Assembly: GCA_004357015.1 (NCBI GenBank)
Contig: SMXE01000204.1
Span: 1 to 7,720 of the forward strand
DNA: 7,720 nt
Origin: Caldithrix sp.
GTDB taxonomy: Bacteria > Zhuqueibacterota > Zhuqueibacteria > Oceanimicrobiales > Oceanimicrobiaceae
Direction: 5' to 3'
The notes below the pieces were generated by a model. The model was not told where the DNA came from and did not search any database. It saw only the letters and a list, made by a program, of their open reading frames with translations. The translations under genes and the position numbers were made by a program. Shown here in pieces: positions 1 through 7,320 of the stretch (position 1 is the stretch's first letter; every line of letters begins with the position of its first letter).

Positions 1-144
1 GCAAGCAGCCGTCTGGTCATAACTGTTCACAAAACAATGATTGTCACACTGAATAGAATGATTGTCACACTGAATAGAATGATTGTCACACTGAATAGAA
101 TGATACTCAATCCTGGAAGCAGATACTGGACAAAACAAATCTAA
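1..144 (+). other. Open frame entering from the left edge; possible 3' end of an upstream gene
   Basis: One plus-strand frame stays open from base 1 to a TAA at 142-144 (47 codons). It reads through the three 21-bp repeats as three copies of the heptapeptide MIVTLNR, then continues MILNPGSRYWTKQI before stopping. The other two plus frames hit a stop in every repeat unit. It could be the C-terminal end of a protein that starts before the window, or a non-coding stretch that happens to be open. No family is recognisable and no start or ribosome binding site can be assigned. A small hairpin at 217-241 lies downstream, where a terminator for such a gene would be expected. Confidence 0.25.
36..104. 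repeat. Tandem direct repeat, three exact 21-bp units plus a 6-bp partial
   Basis: Units lie at 36-56, 57-77 and 78-98, are identical, and are followed by a 6-base start of a fourth unit at 99-104. Each contains the core ATTGTCACACTGAATAG. There are no spacers between units, so this is not a CRISPR array. The length is both seven codons and about two helical turns, so either a repeated heptapeptide or a set of same-face protein binding sites would fit. The identity between copies suggests recent expansion. Confidence 0.9.
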
Positions 145-216
145 TTCATCCTCAAGAATCCAACCTGCCTGCGATCTGCACCGTTCAAAAAACAACAGGC
201 GGAATGTAACAAAGTG

Positions 217-241
217 ACTTGCGATTAGCAAGTACATTTTT
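217..241 (+). terminator. Small hairpin with T tract, possible weak terminator
   Basis: ACTTGC (217-222) and GCAAGT (228-233) form a perfect 6-bp stem around a 5-base loop, GATTA. The stem is followed by ACA and then five T residues (237-241). The position, after the open frame ending at 144 and before the pepD promoter at 266, suits an intrinsic terminator for an upstream transcript. The stem is short and only half GC, so termination would be weak. Confidence 0.35.
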
Positions 242-265
242 CGCTGAATTGGACGGGAAAAGTCC

Positions 266-294
266 TTGCAAAATCGAAGCGCCCTGTTTATATT
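266..294 (+). promoter_or_regulatory. Probable sigma70-type promoter of pepD
   Basis: A -35 box TTGCAA (266-271) and a -10 box TATATT (289-294) are separated by exactly 17 bp, the optimal spacing. Transcription would begin near base 301 and give a leader of about 40 bases before the pepD ATG. This is the best promoter match in the window. Confidence 0.55.
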
Positions 295-329
295 GCCTCG
301 CAAATACTAAGGATATTTCTGAATTATGC

Positions 330-335
330 GGAGGA
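330..335 (+). promoter_or_regulatory. Strong Shine-Dalgarno site for pepD
   Basis: GGAGGA is complementary to the 3' end of 16S rRNA and lies four bases upstream of the ATG at 340. It fixes that ATG as the start. It is much stronger than anything preceding the three genes of the downstream cluster. Confidence 0.8.
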
Positions 336-339
336 CATA

Positions 340-1797
340 ATGACCTTTGTATCGGAACTGGAACCTAAAGAACTGTGGCAGCACTTTGACAAAATCCTGA
401 CCATCCCACGCGGTTCGAAGAACGAAAAACAGATGGGTGATTACGTCATAAGCGTTGCTGAGAAAGCCGGCCTGAAGTACAAACAAGACTCAATCGGCAC
501 AATTGTCGTGAGCAAACCTGGTACGCCCGGACGTGAATCCGCCGCCATCGTCATTCTGCAATCTCACCTCGACATGGTGAATGAAAAGAACGCAGATGTG
601 GAGCATGATTTTGACAAAGACCCGATCAAGCCACGGCGGGACGGGGACTATCTCTGCGCCACGGGCACGACGCTCGGCTCCGACAACGGCGTCGGCGTGG
701 CGGCGGCGCTGGCCGTGATGGAAAGCGACACCTTCCAGCACGGGCCGCTGGAGTTTCTGTTCACGGTGGATGAAGAAACCGGCCTTACCGGCGCGGGTAG
801 CCTGATGAGCGATTTCCTCGAGGGGCGCTGCCTCATCAATCTGGACACCGAAGAAGAGGGCTCACTCTACGTCGGCTGTGCCGGGGGTGCTGGCGTAAAC
901 CTGAGGTTGCAACTCAATTTTATTGACGCGCCCGCCGGCTCCGTGGCGCTGGACTTGAAACTGCACGGACTGAAGGGCGGCCACTCCGGCGTCGACATCC
1001 ATTTGCAGCGTGGCAATGCCGTGAAACTGCTGGCCAGAGCGCTTGTCGCTACCAAAAGAAATATGAATTTCGGCATGGCCAGCATCACAGGCGGCAACAT
1101 GCACAACGCCATTCCGCGCGAAGCTTTCGCCACAGTAGTCGTTGCGTCTGCCGACCGGGACGCCTTTGAAACAGCCCTGAACGAGCAGATTTCTGCAATT
1201 CAGGCTGAATTCAAACCCGCAGAACCCGCCATGAAACTGAACATAGCGGCCACCGATGGCGTCACTAAAGTTCTGGACGACGAAACCGGCAACAAGATCA
1301 TCAACCTGTTGAATGCGCTGCCGCATGGTGTCATTTCCATGAGTTACGACATCCCGGACCTGGTGGAAACCAGCTCAAATCTCGCCACGGTCAAGATCGA
1401 AAACGGCGAAATGGTCATCCATTCCAGCAACCGCAGCTCTGTGGACTCGGCCATTGATGCGATTCAGGAAAGTGTCGTCAGCATCGGCAAACTGGCCGGC
1501 GCGGAAGTGGAAGAACTGGAAGGTTACCCGGGTTGGAAACCTAATCTGGCCTCCGATGTCTTAAAGGTCGCGAAAGAAGTGCATGAGACAGTTCTGGGAA
1601 AGAAACCTGAGATTAAGGCCATTCACGCGGGCCTGGAATGTGGAATTATCGGCGAAAAATATCCCGGAATAGACATGGTTTCGCTGGGGCCGCAGATCGA
1701 GTTTCCACACTCGCCGGATGAGCGGATTCGCATCGGCTCGGGGGCGGACTTTTACAAGCTGCTGACGGGAGTGCTTGATAGCATTAGCCAAGATTGA
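340..1797 (+). CDS. pepD: Cytosol nonspecific dipeptidase (aminoacyl-histidine dipeptidase), M20 family
   Basis: PepD is a zinc-dependent cytosolic peptidase that hydrolyses a broad range of dipeptides, including Xaa-His, and recycles amino acids. The 485 residues equal the length of the E. coli enzyme and start with the typical L-x-P-x-x-LW region. Metal-site and catalytic residues are visible in order: H76 and D78 in QSHLDMV, D115 in TLGSDNG, E145-E146 in DEETG, D169 in NLDTEEEG and H457 in EFPHSPDER. All are offset by four from the E. coli positions as I recall them. The lid/dimerisation domain lies around residues 185-380, including GGHSGVDI and NAIPR, and HAGLECG precedes the C-terminal metal ligand. 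No signal peptide is seen. The start is set by GGAGGA four bases upstream. The next gene is 460 bp away, so pepD is probably transcribed alone. The protein looks intact and functional. Confidence 0.97.
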   Translation: MTFVSELEPKELWQHFDKILTIPRGSKNEKQMGDYVISVAEKAGLKYKQDSIGTIVVSKPGTPGRESAAIVILQSHLDMVNEKNADVEHDFDKDPIKPRRDGDYLCATGTTLGSDNGVGVAAALAVMESDTFQHGPLEFLFTVDEETGLTGAGSLMSDFLEGRCLINLDTEEEGSLYVGCAGGAGVNLRLQLNFIDAPAGSVALDLKLHGLKGGHSGVDIHLQRGNAVKLLARALVATKRNMNFGMASITGGNMHNAIPREAFATVVVASADRDAFETALNEQISAIQAEFKPAEPAMKLNIAATDGVTKVLDDETGNKIINLLNALPHGVISMSYDIPDLVETSSNLATVKIENGEMVIHSSNRSSVDSAIDAIQESVVSIGKLAGAEVEELEGYPGWKPNLASDVLKVAKEVHETVLGKKPEIKAIHAGLECGIIGEKYPGIDMVSLGPQIEFPHSPDERIRIGSGADFYKLLTGVLDSISQD

Positions 1798-2074
1798 ACC
1801 TACATGGCTACACATGCCAAGACTTCGCTTTCGTGCGGAACAATTAGCTATTTTTTGCGAGATGCCATACTGTTTCGCTTGCTTCTGCCGGGCACAGTGC
1901 TTATATTTCTTCAGTGCTGAAAGACATTGAACTGCTCTACGTGCCAAACCCGTCTTTCATTCAATCTACGCGCAAAATCTGACCCGCTACCAATTAAGAT
2001 CCCTAACGCAATAGTCACGTCGATGGATGGGCAAGGTTGTGCAGGTCTCCTTTTGAATTGTGGGTGGACTTCTC

Positions 2075-2102
2075 TTGAGAAAACGGCACAACGGCTTATA
2101 TC
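2075..2102 (+). promoter_or_regulatory. Possible promoter of the receptor-YfiR-kinase cluster
   Basis: TTGAGA (2075-2080) and TATATC (2097-2102) are spaced by 16 bp. If used, transcription would begin near 2109 and leave a leader of about 150 bases that includes the palindrome at 2212-2223. The match is moderate, and the real promoter could lie elsewhere in the gap. Confidence 0.3.
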
Positions 2103-2211
2103 GGTAAAGAACAAAAAAACGGAAACGGATACTCAGGACACAGATTCAGTAGAAGAAGCATTTCCGACGAGCCACGCTACTCGCAAAGAGAGATTTTCCA
2201 ACCTCAACGAT

Positions 2212-2223
2212 TGCAAATTTGCA
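2212..2223. promoter_or_regulatory. Perfect 12-bp palindrome, candidate operator
   Basis: TGCAAATTTGCA is fully self-complementary and ends 34 bases before the receptor ATG. The dyad symmetry suits a homodimeric DNA-binding regulator, but a palindrome of this size can also arise by chance in AT-rich intergenic DNA. No Fur-like site is evident nearby. Confidence 0.3.
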
Positions 2224-2257
2224 GCAGGTCCATTCCAGGTAGAAGATCTCGTGCTGT

Positions 2258-4324
2258 ATGTATGATTGTAGAAAAAAATCCCCCCCATCAGCGATAATTC
2301 TTCTTGTCTTCCTGACATTGACAATCTTCACGGGATGCTGGAGCAGCCATTCCTTGCGGAATGGTAACCATTATGACCTCACAGGCATCCCAATCGAAGA
2401 ATTGATGAGCTATGAATTTCTCACCGTTCTAAAGAAGCCCAGCACTATCTTCGAAGCGCCGGCGGCGGCATTCTCGCTGACCGGAGAAGAAATACAGAAG
2501 TCAGGCGTGACCAATCTTCCCGATGCCTTGCGCATGGTACCGGGTGTGCAGGTTTCGCAACACAATGCCAGCAACTGGGCCATCACTATGCGTGGCTTCA
2601 GCGGCATGTCGCGCGGCATCAGTGGACAGTTTGCCAATAAACTGCTAGTCTTGCAAGACGGGCGCAGCCTTTACACCCCTCTATTCTCCGGCGTTTCGTG
2701 GGATGCTCAGGATGCCCTGCTTGAAGACCTTGCGCGCCTTGAAGTCATTCGCGGACCCGGTGCAGCGTTGTGGGGCGCCAATTCCGTAAACGGAATTATC
2801 AACATCGTCTCAAAAGAGAGTGATGAAACACAAGGGATAATGGTGAACAGCGGCGTTGGCTCCGAACAGCGGGTGTTTTCACACATCCGGTACGGCGGCA
2901 AGTTTGGGCGCCAGACCTTTTTCCGCGTCTACGGCAAAGTCCGGAAAGTTGACGACCTTGCCGATTCCGAAGGCAACGTCTCTGTCGACTCCTGGCATAC
3001 GCTAAGGGGCGGCTTCCGAATGGACTCGTACCATGGCAGGTCGAGTTTCATGCTGGAAGCCGAAGCTTACGACGGGAAAGCCGGCCAAAGGTACAACACG
3101 ATTTCCGAGCCTTCGCCGCCTTTCCCGCAGGAGTTCAACTTTGAAGATAACTTCAGCGGCGGCCACATTCTCGGCCGATGGCAGCAGAGGTTTTCAAACA
3201 CATCAGAGCTGACCTTGCAGGCTTATTTCGACCGCGTTAAGCGCGACGAGGCCGTGGTCAAGGGCAGAGTTCACACTCTTGATTTCGACTTCCATCACCG
3301 CTTCCGCAAACAACGGCACGAAATCCTCTGGGGGGCCGGCTACCGCTTCACCAGTGACAGTTTTGATTCCACTTTCGCTTTTGCCCTGAATCCTGCAAGC
3401 AGAGATGTGGATTTGTTGAACGCATTTGTTCAAGATGAAATCGGTTTCGCCAGAAACCGGCTGTTTCTCACGCTGGGCTCCCGGTTTGAACACAACGAGT
3501 ACACAGGCCTTGAGGTGCAGCCTAATTTGCGCCTGCGCTGGTTGCCAAATGAGAGGTATGCGTTCTGGGTAGCGGCATCGCGAGCAGTGCGAACACCGTC
3601 CAGAGGTGAAATCGATGCAAGGATCATTCTGGAAGCATTCGGCGATTCGACCTTGCTCGTGTTTTCCGGGAACAACAATTTCAAATCCGAGAAACTGCTG
3701 GCACTGGAAGCAGGATTTCGGTCAAACCGTTTCGGCCGGCTGACCTGGGATGTCGCCACATTTTTCAACATCTACCACGATTTGAGGACGGATGAGCTGG
3801 ATGGAAACTTCCCAGAAAGAGACCCCGGGACCGGCTTCTTCTTTAAACGCATCTTTCCCAAAAACAAGATGGATGGGCACACCTACGGCTTAGAACTGAG
3901 CGCAGATTGGCTGGCCAGCCATAAACTCACCTTGCACGCACTTTATGCTTACCTGCAAATGGAACTGACCCCAAGGGACAGACAGGACAGATTTGCTAAG
4001 AGCATTGAGGGTCAAAGCCCGGAGCATCAGTTCTCGCTCGCCTCCGACTTCGTCCTCAATGACCGAATACAGATCAACACCAGAATCAGGTATGTCGATA
4101 GCCTGCCGAGCCAGCAGGTGTCGGAATATCTCACCGCCGATTTCAGCATCAACTGGAAAGCAGGCAATCGTTTTAGGATAACCGTCGTGGGCCAAAACCT
4201 GCTACAATCGCAACACGCTGAGAGCAGTCAGATACTGACAGCAGGTAACACTCAGATCGTGACGCGCACCAGGGCAAGCGAAGTCCAGAGGGGTATCTAC
4301 GGCAAAGCGACCTGGCGGTTTTAG
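2258..4324 (+). CDS. TonB-dependent outer-membrane receptor
   Basis: This is a 688-residue outer-membrane gated channel or sensor energised by TonB-ExbB-ExbD. The N-terminus has basic residues, a hydrophobic stretch (about 11-25) and a lipobox-like FTGC with C27. The segment at 40-60 (DLTGIPIEELMSYEFLTVLKK, of which SYEFLTVLKK may be the TonB box) is typical of receptors in this subgroup. The plug spans about 65-188, with the landmarks LPDALRMVPGVQV, NKLLVLQDGRSLYTPLF, LARLEVIRGPGAALWGANSVNGIINI. A 22-strand barrel should follow to the C-terminal TWRF, whose final Phe is the usual barrel-assembly signal. ATG 2258 is the first start after an in-frame TAG at 2240, but no strong ribosome site precedes it. 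A7 and C7 runs lie at codons 5-10. The substrate is unknown; nothing in the sequence assigns iron, cobalamin or sugar. YfiR follows 47 bases later. Confidence 0.93.
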   Translation: MYDCRKKSPPSAIILLVFLTLTIFTGCWSSHSLRNGNHYDLTGIPIEELMSYEFLTVLKKPSTIFEAPAAAFSLTGEEIQKSGVTNLPDALRMVPGVQVSQHNASNWAITMRGFSGMSRGISGQFANKLLVLQDGRSLYTPLFSGVSWDAQDALLEDLARLEVIRGPGAALWGANSVNGIINIVSKESDETQGIMVNSGVGSEQRVFSHIRYGGKFGRQTFFRVYGKVRKVDDLADSEGNVSVDSWHTLRGGFRMDSYHGRSSFMLEAEAYDGKAGQRYNTISEPSPPFPQEFNFEDNFSGGHILGRWQQRFSNTSELTLQAYFDRVKRDEAVVKGRVHTLDFDFHHRFRKQRHEILWGAGYRFTSDSFDSTFAFALNPASRDVDLLNAFVQDEIGFARNRLFLTLGSRFEHNEYTGLEVQPNLRLRWLPNERYAFWVAASRAVRTPSRGEIDARIILEAFGDSTLLVFSGNNNFKSEKLLALEAGFRSNRFGRLTWDVATFFNIYHDLRTDELDGNFPERDPGTGFFFKRIFPKNKMDGHTYGLELSADWLASHKLTLHALYAYLQMELTPRDRQDRFAKSIEGQSPEHQFSLASDFVLNDRIQINTRIRYVDSLPSQQVSEYLTADFSINWKAGNRFRITVVGQNLLQSQHAESSQILTAGNTQIVTRTRASEVQRGIYGKATWRF

Positions 4325-4371
4325 TTCAGAAAACAGAATGGATCCGGCTATTGCGTTGGTAACCAGTGGCA

Positions 4372-4932
4372 ATGAAACGAATTCTGATTGCTATTCAAAT
4401 CCTCATCGTTCCGGCAAGCGCGGCGCTTGCGCAGAATCACAAACCTGCCGTCTCGGAATACGAGCTAAAGGCCGCGTTCGTCTTTAATTTCGCGAAATTC
4501 GTGCAATGGCCCGACACGGCATTGGGACCGGAGGAAGAAGCACTGATTATCGGCGTGCTGGGAGAAGACCCCTTCGGCGGATATCTTGACGCGCTCGTCG
4601 TAGGCAAGCATCTCAAAAACAGACCCATCCAGATAAAAAGATTCAAGCGTCTGGATCAACTGGAGCGGTGTCACCTCCTCTATATCAGCGCATCCGAAAG
4701 CAGCAGGTTAGGCCGAGTTATGCAACGCGTCGGCAAAGAAAGCATTCTCACCGTCGGTGAAACACAAGATTTTCTAAGGGTTGGCGGTATTATCCGGCTG
4801 TTGAGCAGAGGAAACAAAGTTCGTTTCGAAATCAATCAGGAAGCATCGAAGAAGGTTGGACTTAGAATCAGTTCGAGATTGCTACGACTGGCCGAGAACC
4901 TGAAACCTGGCTATTCGAATGGAAAAAACTGA
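4372..4932 (+). CDS. YfiR family periplasmic protein (DUF4154)
   Basis: A small secreted protein of 186 residues. From the ATG at 4372, a signal peptide with basic KR and a hydrophobic core ends in ASAALA, with likely cleavage after A20. The mature part carries the family signature throughout: EYELKAAFVFNFAKFVQWPD, IIGVLGEDPFGGYLDAL, RCHLLYIS, ILTVGE..DFLRVGGIIRLL, KVRFEIN and LRISSRLLRLAE at the end. In Pseudomonas, YfiR binds the periplasmic CHASE8 domain of YfiN and represses it; the neighbouring kinase here carries such a domain, so the same kind of interaction is inferred. Only one mature cysteine (C100) is present. A GTG six bases upstream (4366) is an alternative start adding two residues; neither has a clear ribosome site. 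The gene is 47 bp after the receptor and overlaps the kinase by 14 bp, which suggests one operon. Confidence 0.92.
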   Translation: MKRILIAIQILIVPASAALAQNHKPAVSEYELKAAFVFNFAKFVQWPDTALGPEEEALIIGVLGEDPFGGYLDALVVGKHLKNRPIQIKRFKRLDQLERCHLLYISASESSRLGRVMQRVGKESILTVGETQDFLRVGGIIRLLSRGNKVRFEINQEASKKVGLRISSRLLRLAENLKPGYSNGKN

Positions 4933-7300
4933 AATGCGGGAAGTTCAGCAGACATCGATCAAACGAAAACTGACCACCATTATTATGGTGATTACCACGG
5001 CAATCCTCATCCTGGTTTGTGCCGCGTTTATCGTAAACGACCTATTCGTTTTCAAGCAGGACATGGCAAGAGAACTCACTACCTTGGCAGAAATCATTGG
5101 GGCAAATTGCGCAGCGACTCTCACTTTCAGAGACACGGTCGATGCAAGAGCGATACTTTCCGTGCTGCAAACTCAGGAGCATATTACACAAGCTTGTATT
5201 TACCTGCCCGATGGCAGCGTGTTCGCCTCGTACAAAACCAATCGCGTCCTGACTTGCCCATTTCCTGAACACCCGCCACAGGGCTACGAATTCAAAGGCG
5301 ATCATTTATACGTATTCACGGATATTTTCTTTGAAAGGGAAAAAATAGGCACCGTCTATGTGCGCTCCAATCTCGACGCACTCGACCAGCGATTCCAACG
5401 CTATCTTATGCTCATCCTAATTGTAGTTGGCCTCGCCACGCTGGCAGCATTTCTTCTTACAGCCAAGCTGCAGCGGATCATTTCTGTCCCCATACTAAAC
5501 CTCGCCCGCACAGCCAAGATGGTCTCGGACAAAAAAGACTTTTCCATTCGGGCAGCCAAAAACAGCTCGGATGAAATCGGCTACTTGACAGAGCGGTTTA
5601 ATGAAATGCTCACGCAGATTCAAGACCGCGACAGGGCACTGCAGGAAGTGCGCGACAAACTGCAAGCCCAGGCCCGTGAGTTGAAGCAAGAACTCCATGC
5701 AAAACGACGATTTGAGCAGGCCTTGCGTGACAGTGAAGCGAGATTCAGGGACCTGTTTGACAATGCGCCGGATATATATGTTATTCTGGATCCCGTCGGT
5801 AAGATTATCGATTTCAACAAAAACGGCTACGACATGTTGGGCTACTCGCCGTCAGAACTCGTCGGCGCACCGCTCTTGAAGATCGTGTGCGAAGAAGATA
5901 TGGCCGAAATGGGAAAAGAGATAGAAAAAATTCGCATCTCGGGCCAACTCCCGAAACATATAGAGACGACTTTTGTTCACAAGAACGGCTCGAAACTTTG
6001 GGTGAGCAGCGAATTCTCGATTGAGCAGGATCCTGAAGGCAATTTGCAGTCTATTCGGGTGATCTGCCGGGATATCACTGAGCGAAAAAAATTGCAGGAA
6101 AAGCTCGAACGCGCTCAACGTCTGGAATCGGCCGGCCGAATCGCTGGTCAAATCGCCCACGATTTCAACAACTTGCTTGGCCCTTTGGCTGCCTATCCTG
6201 CCCTTCTGCGTGAGAATTTGTCAAACAACAAGGAAGTACATGAGATGCTCGACGAAATGGAGTCGGCAGCAAACAAGATTGCAGAAATAAATCAGCAACT
6301 CCTTTCGATGGGCAGGCGGGGCCACTACGCCATGGAGCCGATGCACTTGAATGATCTTATTGACCGTGTCTTGCTTTCGCACTCTTTTTCCCATCTTCCG
6401 AACGTTGTGCTCGACAAAGAGTTGGCCGGGGATATTTTTCCCATAAAAGGCGGGTCGGCACAGCTTACGCGGGCACTTGCCAACCTTTTCATCAATGGAT
6501 TTGAGGCACTACTGGGCGAAGGCACGCTCAAAGTTCGGACGCAAAACGTTTATCTGGACAAACCTATTTATGGCTACCAAACCGTTCGCATAGGAGAATA
6601 CGTTCGGCTTGACATTTCCGACACCGGGACAGGAATAAAGCCGGAAATACTCGATAAAATATTCGACCCGTTCTTCACCACAAAGACGATGGACCGAATG
6701 CGCGGCTCCGGGTTGGGCCTGAGTGTAGTGCATGGCATTGTTGAAGACCACAAGGCGTATATAACGGTGGAAAGTAAGGTAGGTAAAGGCACCACATTCT
6801 CAATTTATTTTCCTGCGGCACGTGATGTCACAGTTGAAGAATCAAAAACACTTGAAAAAGCCAAGGGCGGCACGGAATCCATTCTGATCGTGGATGACGA
6901 TCCTATCCAGCGGCGCGTCACCGGCCAACTCCTCAAGCGTTTAGGGTATCAGATCCGTACAGCCAAAAGCGGTGAGCAAGCCGTTGAGTTGGTTACAATA
7001 CATCCGCAAGACCTGCTCATACTTGACATGGTGATGGATGGCATCGATGGCACCGAAACGTATCGCCAGATTTTAAGTTTTCAACCGAGGCAAAAGGCCA
7101 TTGTATTGTCGGGTTATGCCATGTCAAAACGTGTCAGACAGGCCATGCGACTGGGCGCTGGCGGATTCATATCCAAGCCCATTTCCTTACAGGCGCTGGC
7201 TTCAGCAGTCAGAGACGAACTGGACACACCAGATAGAAAAAACAATTCCGGCAAACGTCCGCAGTCACCAGGCCAAGCCCCGCGCGAAAGCACTAATTAG
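4919..7300 (+). CDS. Hybrid sensor histidine kinase, CHASE8-HAMP-PAS-HisKA-HATPase-receiver
   Basis: A 793-residue inner-membrane sensor. Visible order: TM1 about 18-43; periplasmic CHASE8-type domain about 44-161 (TTLAEIIGANCAATLTF, IYLPDGSVFASY); TM2 about 162-182; HAMP about 183-236 (P191, DEIGYLTERFNEM); coiled coil about 236-275; PAS about 272-390 ending RDITERK; HisKA with phospho-acceptor H414 in IAHDFNNLL; ATPase with N526 in NLFINGFEA, D568 in DTGTG, FDPFFTTKT and G596-G600 in GSGLG; receiver about 654-768 with D659/D660, phospho-acceptor D703, S731 and K753. All catalytic positions are intact. The input half matches the layout of YfiN, but the output is a kinase and receiver, not GGDEF. 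The receiver may pass phosphate to an HPt protein or modulate the kinase. ATG 4919 overlaps yfiR by 14 bp; a second ATG at 4934 is possible. The last 23 residues form a polar, basic tail. Confidence 0.95.
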   Translation: MEKTEMREVQQTSIKRKLTTIIMVITTAILILVCAAFIVNDLFVFKQDMARELTTLAEIIGANCAATLTFRDTVDARAILSVLQTQEHITQACIYLPDGSVFASYKTNRVLTCPFPEHPPQGYEFKGDHLYVFTDIFFEREKIGTVYVRSNLDALDQRFQRYLMLILIVVGLATLAAFLLTAKLQRIISVPILNLARTAKMVSDKKDFSIRAAKNSSDEIGYLTERFNEMLTQIQDRDRALQEVRDKLQAQARELKQELHAKRRFEQALRDSEARFRDLFDNAPDIYVILDPVGKIIDFNKNGYDMLGYSPSELVGAPLLKIVCEEDMAEMGKEIEKIRISGQLPKHIETTFVHKNGSKLWVSSEFSIEQDPEGNLQSIRVICRDITERKKLQEKLERAQRLESAGRIAGQIAHDFNNLLGPLAAYPALLRENLSNNKEVHEMLDEMESAANKIAEINQQLLSMGRRGHYAMEPMHLNDLIDRVLLSHSFSHLPNVVLDKELAGDIFPIKGGSAQLTRALANLFINGFEALLGEGTLKVRTQNVYLDKPIYGYQTVRIGEYVRLDISDTGTGIKPEILDKIFDPFFTTKTMDRMRGSGLGLSVVHGIVEDHKAYITVESKVGKGTTFSIYFPAARDVTVEESKTLEKAKGGTESILIVDDDPIQRRVTGQLLKRLGYQIRTAKSGEQAVELVTIHPQDLLILDMVMDGIDGTETYRQILSFQPRQKAIVLSGYAMSKRVRQAMRLGAGGFISKPISLQALASAVRDELDTPDRKNNSGKRPQSPGQAPRESTN

Positions 7301-7320
7301 CTTGCTTTTCATGATTCAAT

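Larger units (their letters stand above)
1798..2257. other. Intergenic region without a convincing gene
   Basis: This 460-bp gap separates pepD from the receptor cluster. Its only long frame is a TTG-initiated one (1927-2265) with no recognisable domain, discussed under rejected items. It contains a possible promoter at 2075-2102 and a 12-bp palindrome at 2212-2223, so it probably acts as the control region of the cluster. No clear intrinsic terminator follows pepD: the T6 run near 1850 is not directly preceded by a stable stem. Confidence 0.6.

Noticed and set aside
36..104. CRISPR array
   Set aside because: The 21-bp units are directly adjacent with no spacers, and no cas gene is present.
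1805..1855. Intrinsic terminator after pepD
   Set aside because: The TGGC/GCCA stem is only 4 bp and the TTCGC/GCGGAA stem is bulged. The T6 run lies about 12 bases past the latter, too far for a normal terminator.
1561..1947. Minus-strand 128-residue frame across the end of pepD
   Set aside because: Most of it is antisense to conserved pepD sequence, including the region of H457, and its product is not recognisable. The same applies to the other minus-strand frames inside the four genes.
1927..2265. 112-residue plus-strand reading frame in the gap between pepD and the receptor
   Set aside because: It begins with TTG without a ribosome binding site, shows no recognisable domain or coding-like composition, and runs 8 bases into the receptor start. 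It is more likely an accidental open frame.
340..4324. pepD and the receptor as one operon
   Set aside because: They are on the same strand but separated by 460 bp, with possible promoter elements in between and no functional link visible.
2258..4324. Assigning a siderophore, cobalamin or sugar substrate to the receptor
   Set aside because: There is no Fur-like site, riboswitch or neighbouring transport or biosynthesis gene that would support a specific ligand.
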